From assembly GCF_008642335.1 (NCBI RefSeq), contig NZ_CP029191.1:4278001-4342000 (forward strand): DNA of 64,000 nt, in the 5' to 3' direction. The translations under genes and the position numbers were made by a program. Positions 51,676-59,278 of the stretch are shown here, piece after piece; the stretch's first letter is position 1, and the number at the start of each line of letters is the position of its first letter. The notes beneath the pieces were generated by a model. The model made no database searches. It was given only the letters and a program-made list of their open reading frames with translations, and was not told the origin of the DNA. The stretch comes from Streptomyces venezuelae (lineage in GTDB: Bacteria > Actinomycetota > Actinomycetes > Streptomycetales > Streptomycetaceae).

Positions 51676-53856
51676 TCAGTCGCGATCCGGGGCTTCATTC
51701 GGGCTCGACGTGTCATCCAGATCCAGTTCAGACTGGACGGGCCGACCGGGCTGGGAGGCCCGCCACGCCTCGAACTCCTCGCCCGATACTTCGAACCAGG
51801 TGCCCAGCGCCTTCTTGAGCGCACTGGTGGCCAGGTCTGTAGCCTTTTCTTCCCGTTTGCCCGGTCCGAGGGTGGGCTCACTGACCTTGAGCGCGTTCGA
51901 CTGCTGCTTGGTGCACAGGTCGAGGTAGAGGCGGCGGGACTGGCTCAAGCCCTTGTCGAACGCCGTGCGGTCGATCAGCCACGGGGCGATGTGTTGCCAC
52001 GCCGACGGGGTGGCGAGCGCCTGCAGCCAGAAATACCGGAAGTACACCGCATTTGGTGTGTCCATGTTAACAATTTGGTTGATTGACTTGCTCGCCTCCT
52101 TGCTGAAGGCATGCCGGCGATCGTGGGCCCTCCGGCGGTCCAGCTCGAAGAACGCGTTCCAAGCGTCGACGAGTGACGCGGCGAAGGCGGGCAGGTCTTT
52201 GAGCTCGGCTCCACCCGGCTGGTTCTTGCGCATCTCCCACAGAGAGGCAAGCGTCATGATCATGCCGAGCTGGCAGGCGTGGGTGTTGAATACTGCGAAC
52301 GCAGCCTTCGACTGCTTGATGGCGAGGGGAGTCGCTGCGTTGAGGTAGGCGCGGGCGCGGTGCTCCTCGAACTCGGCCTCCTTCTCCTTCAATGCCTCCC
52401 AAGCCCGGATGACATCCGTCTTCACCGGCAGATGACCGTTTCCTTCGGAGCGTTGCCGCTGGTACTCGTCGTAGCTGTCGCGTAGGGTCCAGTAGATCCC
52501 CACACCGCCGAAGAGGGCGTCATACGCGAGCGCCGAGTGGTTGTGGGTTGTATCCCAGCTGTCCTTGAAGGTGGCGAGGCCGGCGGCATGTGCCCGATAG
52601 GGCGCCGTCTTGGACAGAAGCGTCAAAAAGACTGTCCCCCAGGAGTCCATGAACCGGCCGACCAGCTCCTCTGCGCGGCCCAACGGAAATTCCGTTTCTC
52701 CGATGGCTTCCAAAACGTAGTGGCGTCCGCCATCGCTGAACTCGGGCGGGAGCAAGCTGACGAGGTCGAGCTGCTCGCGCATGAAGCTGTCACGGTCCTC
52801 CAACTTTTCCCTACCACCGAACGGTTGCGCCAGATTGGTCAGGTACTTGGGCGGGCCGAAGATACACCGCTTGACGACCATCTTGAACAGGTGAATGTTC
52901 GTCATCACGGACCAGCGTGCGGGACGGCTTCCGTTGATCTCGGGGTTGTCGTACTCCACTGCGTAAAGCGGCAGCTGGTTCTCTGCCCGGCCACGCAAGG
53001 CGCTCAGAAGGCTCCGAGTGAGTACGTTGGACAGCTCGCCGTCGGACAGCAGGATGATTCGAGACTCGCTTGGCGGCCGGGCTTCCTTATTGACGTCGAC
53101 GAAGAGCTTGCGGGCGGCCTCGTGGGGACGTGAGGACTCCCCGGTTTCCTCCGGGAACCAGCACACCGTGACGGGGACTTCGATCTTCGCCAGGTCGCCC
53201 TCGGTGACCTGGTGGTCCCGCAGCAGCTGCTCGACCTGGTGCTCATAGAAGGGCCGGAACTGCATTCCAGCGCCCTGCCACGAGCGGGACAGAGTGCGTT
53301 CCACGGCCAGCAACCCCATGGCGCGGTGCTGTCCATCGAGAACAACCAGACTTGACTCGGACTGGTTCCACCACAGCTTGCCCAGGTTCGCGGGGTGCAG
53401 GTTGCCGTCTCCCCCGAGAAGGCGGTGGATACGGAACGCGTTGCCAGCCTGTTCCTCCTGCCAGCGCGCATCATCGTGGTCCACCGGGATGGGCGCCCCA
53501 AGAGCTGGGAAGGTAGTCGGCTTCTTGGCCTGGAAGGGCAGCAGCACGGCGACGATCGGCGGAAAGAATGCCGGCCCCGTCATCTGCTGCTTGAACAGGT
53601 ACGGGATCAGCTTGCCGGCGACACGGTGGTCGTCGAGGTCACGCTGCAGCAGCTGGTTGAAGTCCAGGTCCCCAGGGTCCATGACTTCGCGAACGGGCGC
53701 GAGGCTCTTGGTGAGCTGCCGCTCCGGCGCGTCGGCGTCTCCACCCAGCCTCGCCTTGGTCATGATGTAGTCGACTCGGCCAGCCGGAGTGTCGAAGCTC
53801 CCCCAGGTTCCCTGGACGAAGTCGCGGAACGTGAGCTTGGAACCTGAGCCAAACAT
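51676..53856 (-). CDS. DGQHR-motif protein (DndB-related), fourth gene of an uncharacterised operon
   Basis: 726 residues, about twice the size of DndB. The N-terminal half has PAFFPPIVAVLLPFQAKK and then LVVLDGQHRAMGLLAVERTL with DGQHR at 174-178. This is the DndB/ParB-like nucleotide-fold signature, also present in the island's own dndB. Features after that are IEVPVTVCWFPEETG and VNKEARPPSESRIILLSDGE, matching the DndB-type 'DLNRHA' region. The C-terminal 350 residues are helical and unassigned. A DNA- or phosphorothioate-sensing or nucleotide-hydrolysing role is plausible by analogy. A strong hairpin separates it from the GHKL gene. Confidence 0.7.
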   Translation of the reverse strand: MFGSGSKLTFRDFVQGTWGSFDTPAGRVDYIMTKARLGGDADAPERQLTKSLAPVREVMDPGDLDFNQLLQRDLDDHRVAGKLIPYLFKQQMTGPAFFPPIVAVLLPFQAKKPTTFPALGAPIPVDHDDARWQEEQAGNAFRIHRLLGGDGNLHPANLGKLWWNQSESSLVVLDGQHRAMGLLAVERTLSRSWQGAGMQFRPFYEHQVEQLLRDHQVTEGDLAKIEVPVTVCWFPEETGESSRPHEAARKLFVDVNKEARPPSESRIILLSDGELSNVLTRSLLSALRGRAENQLPLYAVEYDNPEINGSRPARWSVMTNIHLFKMVVKRCIFGPPKYLTNLAQPFGGREKLEDRDSFMREQLDLVSLLPPEFSDGGRHYVLEAIGETEFPLGRAEELVGRFMDSWGTVFLTLLSKTAPYRAHAAGLATFKDSWDTTHNHSALAYDALFGGVGIYWTLRDSYDEYQRQRSEGNGHLPVKTDVIRAWEALKEKEAEFEEHRARAYLNAATPLAIKQSKAAFAVFNTHACQLGMIMTLASLWEMRKNQPGGAELKDLPAFAASLVDAWNAFFELDRRRAHDRRHAFSKEASKSINQIVNMDTPNAVYFRYFWLQALATPSAWQHIAPWLIDRTAFDKGLSQSRRLYLDLCTKQQSNALKVSEPTLGPGKREEKATDLATSALKKALGTWFEVSGEEFEAWRASQPGRPVQSELDLDDTSSPNEAPDRD

Positions 53857-53984
53857 TCTTGGTGATGCCTCTCAATCGGTTCTGCCGCATGGCGGCGGAT
53901 GCTGGTGATGCACGGCGCAAGACGTACTGGATGCCTCGATGCTGGAGGCAAGGGATGCCGCCGGGGCACGGCAGCCCGATGCCG

Positions 53985-54028
53985 GGGAATCCTCCGGTGG
54001 GGTGCTGGGCCCCCACCGGAGGGTTCCC
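53985..54028. other. 18-bp stem between the GHKL and DGQHR genes
   Basis: The arms at 53985-54002 and 54011-54028 match at 17 of 18 positions with an 8-base loop. The stem touches the GHKL stop codon. There is no T-run on the minus strand. It could attenuate transcription into the DGQHR gene, stabilise the upstream mRNA, or be a protein-binding site. Confidence 0.7.
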
Positions 54029-55758
54029 TACTGGTCCCTGAACGCCTCCCGCAGAAGCGCCTCGGTGAACATGCCCCAGTAGGTCCGGAGGTCGTCGAGC
54101 CGCTCGGGGTCTGGGTACATCGCCTCTGCGTGGGCATAGGCGATCAGCAAGTGGTCGACGGCGGTCTGCGCCCGCCGTGCAAGGTCGGTGATCTCCTCGG
54201 GATCCAGGTTCTGTGTGCCCTCATCGGCGAGCTTCTTCAGGGGCAGATACACCCGGTCGAACAGAGCGTGTCGGAGATTGAACTTGACGGCGGCCTTGCC
54301 GTTCAGGTGGTCAATGACCAGTAGTTCCTTGCCGGGCCACGAACCGCCCATGAGGGTGATGGGCTTGGTGCGGATTTGCTCGCGGATCCGCTCGATCTTC
54401 TCGGCATCCTCTTCTCGGTCCAGACCGAGATCGACCACAGCCTGCTCGACAACCCTTTCCTCGTCTTCCGGGGTCGCGCCACGGCCGGCAATCCCTCTCG
54501 GGAAGTTCGGAAAGACCCGAGCTGCAGTGTCCATTGTCTCGGTGTGCTCACCGTCCTCAAGACGCTTGCGCTTCTCGGTCTCCTTCCAGTCCGCGCGGAC
54601 CTTCTTGAGGGCCTGCTTCACGGGTGCCTTCAGCCATTCGCGAAGCTCACTGCGGAGCTTGCTGACCGGCTCCGTCCCGCGCTTGACATTGCGCACCTGG
54701 AAGTACTCGTCCAGCTCCGCTGGGAAGCTCACCTCGATTGCGACGTAGCGCAGGACCTTGTCGCTGCGTCCACCTTCGAGCAGCCGTGGCACGATGTCGT
54801 AGTAAATCTCCCGACCGTTGCGCAGGATACTGATTTTGGCAGTGTTGTCCTCGTTGATCTGAAACTCGGAGATGTCGTGGCCCTTGTGGTCCGTGCCACC
54901 GCCGGCACCCGAGTAGGGACGGAATTCGCGGGGCACGATGGCGACGGCAACGTGCACCTTGTGGCCGTCGATCCTTAGGTCAGTCTCTTCAATGAGCTCA
55001 CCGCGGGGGTCGAGCGGCTTGTAGCGCGAGATGATTCTCGGGTTGTCGCGCAGGAACAGTGGATCATGCAGCGTGGTGACCTTGCCGTCCAGCTCGATGG
55101 TCCTGCCCGTATCGATGTAGGTGCGGAAGGCACGGGCGATGAACTTGCGGAGCTCAGCGATCTTCTGATCCAGCGAGGTGCCGTAGGTCCCACCGCTGGA
55201 AAGTCGGTCGATCTTGCCGAACACGACGAGTGTGCCGGATGCGAACGGTGTCTCGTCACGGCCGGTCATCAGCTTGGCGGCCTCGGCGGGCCACTCCTGG
55301 ACCTCGTCGGTGGTGATGTAGTGCTGCTTCCCCTCGCGGATCTCCTGCAGGTCGATGTAGCTGTGGTAGATCTTCGTGCTGCCGGTCTGTCGGCTGTAGA
55401 TGTCGATGCGCTCACCGAGGCTGAGCCCGGCGAGCTTGAGCCCGACACCGAAACGTCCCAGCCCCTTTCGCTCGCCGTAGCGGCTGCTGTAGCCCATCGA
55501 GAGCACGTGGTGCATCTTTGCGGGCTCGATGCCGACGCCGTTGTCGGCAATAAGGATCCTGTCGATCGTCTTTTTGCCGCGGCCGAAGATCGTCCGCACG
55601 CGCATCAGGGTGGCCTCGGCCTCGATGGAGTTGTCCAGCGGCTCACCGATGGCCGCGGTCAGGTCGAAGCCGGCGTCCCGCATGGAGTCCAGCGCCCGGT
55701 CGACCTGAATGAGATCGGCGCGCTGGTCGTGTGGGGCGAGGAACATGGGTGTAGTCAT
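54028..55758 (-). CDS. GHKL/HSP90-like ATPase of an uncharacterised operon
   Basis: 576 residues from the ATG at 55758 with AAGGA upstream, two bases after the GIY-YIG stop. The Bergerat ATP site is complete: E39, D42 and N43 in IGEPLDNSIEA, ILIADNGVGIEPAKM, and GLGRFGVGLKLAGLSLG. A middle domain with FASGTLVVFGKIDRLSSGG resembles the transducer part of MutL/HSP90-type proteins. The C-terminal third is charged and helical (coiled coil near 395-430). MutL- and MORC-like GHKL ATPases act as ATP-gated DNA clamps, often with a nuclease, here presumably the GIY-YIG partner. Confidence 0.82.
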   Translation of the reverse strand: MTTPMFLAPHDQRADLIQVDRALDSMRDAGFDLTAAIGEPLDNSIEAEATLMRVRTIFGRGKKTIDRILIADNGVGIEPAKMHHVLSMGYSSRYGERKGLGRFGVGLKLAGLSLGERIDIYSRQTGSTKIYHSYIDLQEIREGKQHYITTDEVQEWPAEAAKLMTGRDETPFASGTLVVFGKIDRLSSGGTYGTSLDQKIAELRKFIARAFRTYIDTGRTIELDGKVTTLHDPLFLRDNPRIISRYKPLDPRGELIEETDLRIDGHKVHVAVAIVPREFRPYSGAGGGTDHKGHDISEFQINEDNTAKISILRNGREIYYDIVPRLLEGGRSDKVLRYVAIEVSFPAELDEYFQVRNVKRGTEPVSKLRSELREWLKAPVKQALKKVRADWKETEKRKRLEDGEHTETMDTAARVFPNFPRGIAGRGATPEDEERVVEQAVVDLGLDREEDAEKIERIREQIRTKPITLMGGSWPGKELLVIDHLNGKAAVKFNLRHALFDRVYLPLKKLADEGTQNLDPEEITDLARRAQTAVDHLLIAYAHAEAMYPDPERLDDLRTYWGMFTEALLREAFRDQ

Positions 55759-55760
55759 CG

Positions 55761-56156
55761 TCAGTCCTTCGTCGTAGCGGGCCACACGTGCTCCTGGGCG
55801 GCGTAGACGCGGTCTCGGCGAGCGGCCTGTTGCTGGGGTAGGCAGAAGGTGCAGGGAATGGGGTGCCCCTCTGGTCGCGCCGGGTGAATCCGATTGGAGG
55901 CGTCAGGGGTGAGAAGGTGGAACAGCGCGCACTCGACCATGTAAGCGCTGGCGGCGCTGTGGTGTACGTCGTAGGTGAAGTAGTCGGCGCGGCGGTCTGA
56001 GCAGTGCCGTAGGAGCCGTCGACGGATGTCCGTGTCGCTTCGGCCGACGTAGGTGGGGTGGCCGTCCTCCGAGTACAGGACGTAGGTGCCGATCCGCTGC
56101 GGCGGTATGAGCGTACGCACGAGGCTCGGGCTGAGCCTTACAGGGATGGGGGTCAC
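55761..56156 (-). CDS. GIY-YIG nuclease-domain protein
   Basis: 131 residues from a GTG that overlaps the previous stop (GTGA). The motif pair is GTYVLYSEDG (23-32, GIY) and TYVGRS (35-40, YIG). R46 and E75 stand at the usual catalytic Arg and metal-binding Glu positions. A C-terminal PCTFC after GHPI could bind zinc. It is a minimal catalytic domain with no DNA-binding module, so it probably relies on its operon partners for targeting. It could nick or cut DNA marked or sensed by the GHKL and DGQHR proteins. Confidence 0.82.
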   Translation of the reverse strand: MTPIPVRLSPSLVRTLIPPQRIGTYVLYSEDGHPTYVGRSDTDIRRRLLRHCSDRRADYFTYDVHHSAASAYMVECALFHLLTPDASNRIHPARPEGHPIPCTFCLPQQQAARRDRVYAAQEHVWPATTKD

Positions 56157-56620
56157 GCTGCCTCCGCGGCCTGCCAGAGGGCTCGCGCGCGGCGCCGGGC
56201 TCGGCTGACGCGCTCACGCATGCGCTGCAGCGGTACCGCTTGCCGGTCGGCCAAGGAGGCAGCGTCGTGGCCGATGGCGAGGTTGTTGAGCAATACCCGC
56301 TCTGCGTGGGTGAGGTTCGGTTCGGTGTTGACCCACGCGAGGAGTTCGGCGGCCAGAAGGCTGGAATCGGTCTGCCCGCGGTTGACGTGGTCAGGAGCAA
56401 GCGGGATGAATCGGGCGATGGCTCGGCGACGCTCGAGCACCTCGTAAGCATGCCCCATGGCCGACTTGGTGCGGTAAGGGCCTGGAGTAGAGGCGTCCGT
56501 CGGGTTGCGCAGGAGCTCGTCGAGTGCGCGGTCGATACGGTCGAGCTCGTAGGTGTCCCTGCTAGCCAGCGCCTGCTTCTGCAGCGCGCTGACCGCCCCG
56601 GCGACGGGGTGGCTGATCAT
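56153..56620 (-). CDS. sigma-70 region-4-like HTH protein, first gene of the uncharacterised operon
   Basis: 155 residues from the ATG at 56620, behind CGGAGCG. The frame is open further upstream without coding bias. The N-terminal half is helical (LASRDTYELDRIDRALDELL). The C-terminus has LTHAERVLLNNLAIGHDAAS, then LADRQAVPLQRMRERVSRAR, close to a sigma region 4 helix-turn-helix. It lacks region 2, so it is not a full sigma factor. It may regulate the operon or recruit the nuclease to DNA. Its stop overlaps the GIY-YIG start. Confidence 0.65.
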   Translation of the reverse strand: MISHPVAGAVSALQKQALASRDTYELDRIDRALDELLRNPTDASTPGPYRTKSAMGHAYEVLERRRAIARFIPLAPDHVNRGQTDSSLLAAELLAWVNTEPNLTHAERVLLNNLAIGHDAASLADRQAVPLQRMRERVSRARRRARALWQAAEAA

Positions 56621-56871
56621 GCTGTTCGCTCCGGGTGTCTGGTGGTGGGCCCCATGCGGTGGCACACGTCCGAAAAGTGAAGCGGTGTTATGTGGTTGTA
56701 GGCCCAGCGTACTGCCAGGGGCTGACAGAGCGCGGCCGTTTGCGTGAAGTCCGCGCCGTTGAGCGCGCTTTGGTCTCCCTACCTCTAGAGGTCGGGTGGC
56801 AGGAAGAGTTGTTGCGCTTGCGGCGCAAATTTTTTGACGGGGCAACAGGTTCTAGGCGACTGGTATGGCAA
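56621..56871. promoter_or_regulatory. upstream region of the four-gene operon
   Basis: About 250 bp between the dndE terminator and the sigma-4-like gene. It is AT-richer around 56680-56700 and 56825-56836 (a run of T). It probably carries the operon's own promoter. No operator like the dnd palindrome is visible here. Confidence 0.45.
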
Positions 56872-56902
56872 AGCCCGCCTCCCCAGTCAGGGGAAGCGGG
56901 CT
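56872..56902 (-). terminator. terminator after dndE
   Basis: Thirteen-base arms with one mismatch (56872-56884 and 56890-56902) and a five-base loop sit 15 bases after the dndE stop. They are followed by TTT on the minus strand. They separate dndBCDE from the four-gene operon. Confidence 0.8.
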
Positions 56903-56916
56903 CCGACGGGCCGTGG

Positions 56917-57297
56917 CTACTCGGTCGTGATGGCGATGAGGTCCTGGATGGAACGCAGATCCTGGCGGCCAGCGAGGTAGCCAATACCGCGGTGCAGATG
57001 GATCAGCAGGGTCTTGCTCACAGCAGCGTCCGTGGGTTCCTCTCCATCCTTCGCACACCGCTGCTTCAGGAGAGACAGGTAGACATCGCCGTATGGTCCG
57101 GCGAAGGTCTTCCAGGAAATCTCCACGTTCGAGTCGGTGGTGATGTCCCGCACGAGCGGTGTGGACGGGTCATGTAGCGACAGCGCGAGCCCCCAGCGGC
57201 ACAGTTCGTTCCACTGGGTTAGCCCAGTGTTGCGCTTGAGCCAGCCCAGCTGATCTTTGGCGGTCTGGGAAAGCCGGATAGTGATCTCAGACGGCAT
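56917..57297 (-). CDS. dndE: DNA phosphorothioation protein DndE
   Basis: 126 residues from an ATG behind GAGGGAG. The start MPSEITIRLSQTAKDQLGWL and GLTQWNELCRWGLALSL match DndE. So does the C-terminal LIHLHRGIGYLAGR. DndE binds nicked DNA and is essential for the final sulfur incorporation step with DndC and DndD. Its length equals that of the S. lividans protein. It overlaps dndD by 11 bases and ends the dndBCDE operon. Confidence 0.93.
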   Translation of the reverse strand: MPSEITIRLSQTAKDQLGWLKRNTGLTQWNELCRWGLALSLHDPSTPLVRDITTDSNVEISWKTFAGPYGDVYLSLLKQRCAKDGEEPTDAAVSKTLLIHLHRGIGYLAGRQDLRSIQDLIAITTE

Positions 57298-59278
57298 GGA
57301 GGGCTCCCTCGGTCCACCAGTAGCCCTTGCCGACGCGGGTGGTGAACGTGGTGTCGTCGTGCGCGAGGACGTAACTCTGGGCGATGGAGGGCCGCAGCCG
57401 GTTCAAGAGGTTCTCGTCGATCTCTTCGTCTGTAGACAGCAGCAGGACCTGTCGGCCGGCGTAAGGGAAGTAACGGTCAACGAGATGTTCGCGGTGGCGG
57501 CTGTCCAGGCGCCCCAGAGGGGTGTCGATGACGGTGGGGAGCCGGTTGCCGGCCACCTTGGCCAGCCCCCACAGGAGGGACACGGCCAAGAGCTGCCGCT
57601 CTCCGGCGCTGAGCCGGGAGGGGTCGACAGGCTCCCCGTCTTGGTCGGTCAGAGCGATGGTGAACTTGTCAGTGTCGATCCGCAGGCTCTTGATTAGCCC
57701 GCTCTTGCGCATCAGAGTCTGGAAGCTGATCAGGACAGCCACCTGCAGGCTGCTGATGTGCTTGCGCAGGAGAGCAGAGCCGAAGCGTTCCAGGGTCGCG
57801 CGAGCCTTCTCCGCGTAGGCGGCGACTCGCTTGAGCTCTTCCTCGCGGACCAGCGGTAGGGCCTGCTTCTCGCGTGTGCGCTCGAAGTCGGCCGTAACCC
57901 GCGCCTGGCGGGCTTTGGCCTCCGCAAACAGTTGGGTGGCCTGTTCGACAGCGGCACGGGCGACGGTCACTTCATCCCTGGCCGCCTGGCGCGCGTCGAT
58001 AAGGTCCTTGATCTTACGTTCGTCTGGAACGGCAGCCAGTTGACGTTCAGCCTGCTGCAGCTCGTGCGCACCCTTGTCGGCTGCTTCCAGGAGTTCGGCG
58101 GCGCGAGCCTCGTCAGCTCGCAGAATCTCATCCAGCGTGGACAACTTCTGGATGAGGTTGTCCGGCAGGTCCAGGTCCAAGCCGAGGTCGGCTGCTGCGG
58201 CGCGCTTCTTCCTCTCGACCGTCAGTTTCTTCTTCAATGCGGTGCGGGCTGCGGCGGGCACGCTGTCTGGCAGCTGATCAATCAGCCATGCATCCCGAGA
58301 TTCGAGGATGCCAACGACCTGACGCGCTTCGTGCGCTTCCTGCTCCTGGACGGTTTGTTCCATCAGCGTGGCGAGTTGATCACGGAGCAGCACCAGAGGG
58401 AATGCGCCTTCGGCTAGACCGCGCAGCGACTTCTGCGCCTGCGCCAGGCGGTCCGCCGCGGCTGCCTTGGCGGCCTCGAGCGCGAGGCGCTCCTCGAACA
58501 GATGTCCACCCGCGCGCTTGAATTGCCGCTCTATCTTCTTCAGTTCTGCCTCGGCCTCGGTGTGGCGCTTGTTGGCCTGGTCCAGTTCCGTCTCTCGGGC
58601 GGACACCTCCTCCGAGGCTGCCCGCTTCTGGGCCTTCAGGCCGTGGAGCTGCTCAAGGGCTCCCCGGTCCTCTGATGACAGCCTCTGTCGGCGCTGAAGG
58701 ACGAGGAGGTCGGTGCGCAGCTGTTCGACAGCCCTGACACCGAGCAGCGAATGGACGGCGGCTTCGATTACGCCGGCTGCCCGCTCAGGGTCGGCCAGCT
58801 GCTCGACCTTCTCACCGTCGAAGAAGAAGAGCGAGGCAACCTCTAGGGGCAGGATTTCCTCGACGTGCTCTGCCCAGTTCTCGCTGATCGTGGCGTCATA
58901 CCGGCCGTCAATGGTGACGGCCAGATTCTCCCTCACGTTCTTGCCGATGAGGGCCCAGGTTCGGTCGACCTCGTAGGTGCGGCTGCGGCCCTCGACGGTG
59001 ATCGAGAATTCCAGCTGCAGCGCGGCCCCCTTGGCGGAGTCGGCTGCGCGGTTGATGCTTTCGCGCAAGTATGTTTCGTACGCGCGGTTGCCTCGCCCGC
59101 TGCAACGGGCCCTAGGGCCGTACAGCACGAGCTGGATCGCGTCGAGCAGCGTCGTCTTGCCGCAGCCGTTCAGACCGCCGATCAAGATGATCGGGCGTTT
59201 GGGCTTGACTCGAAGGTCGAGGTGCTGCCGACCTTGGTAGGCGCCGAAGTCTTGGAGTGTCAGGCTATGCAGGTGCAT
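57287..59278 (-). CDS. dndD: DNA phosphorothioation SMC-like ATPase DndD
   Basis: 663 residues. Walker A is GGLNGCGKTTL (34-44). The central 350 residues are a long coiled coil. The ABC signature LSAGERQLLAV lies near 556 and Walker B TVIDTPLGRLD near 582. The last helix ends in YWWTEGALHAV. DndD is an SMC/Rad50-like ATPase whose activity is thought to open or nick DNA during sulfur insertion. All motifs are intact. Its start lies within the last codons of dndC. Confidence 0.95.
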   Translation of the reverse strand: MHLHSLTLQDFGAYQGRQHLDLRVKPKRPIILIGGLNGCGKTTLLDAIQLVLYGPRARCSGRGNRAYETYLRESINRAADSAKGAALQLEFSITVEGRSRTYEVDRTWALIGKNVRENLAVTIDGRYDATISENWAEHVEEILPLEVASLFFFDGEKVEQLADPERAAGVIEAAVHSLLGVRAVEQLRTDLLVLQRRQRLSSEDRGALEQLHGLKAQKRAASEEVSARETELDQANKRHTEAEAELKKIERQFKRAGGHLFEERLALEAAKAAAADRLAQAQKSLRGLAEGAFPLVLLRDQLATLMEQTVQEQEAHEARQVVGILESRDAWLIDQLPDSVPAAARTALKKKLTVERKKRAAAADLGLDLDLPDNLIQKLSTLDEILRADEARAAELLEAADKGAHELQQAERQLAAVPDERKIKDLIDARQAARDEVTVARAAVEQATQLFAEAKARQARVTADFERTREKQALPLVREEELKRVAAYAEKARATLERFGSALLRKHISSLQVAVLISFQTLMRKSGLIKSLRIDTDKFTIALTDQDGEPVDPSRLSAGERQLLAVSLLWGLAKVAGNRLPTVIDTPLGRLDSRHREHLVDRYFPYAGRQVLLLSTDEEIDENLLNRLRPSIAQSYVLAHDDTTFTTRVGKGYWWTEGALHAV

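Noticed and set aside
56153..56845. 230-residue form of the sigma-4-like protein
   Set aside because: The part upstream of 56620 has no coding bias and no ribosome site, whereas the ATG at 56620 has one at good spacing.
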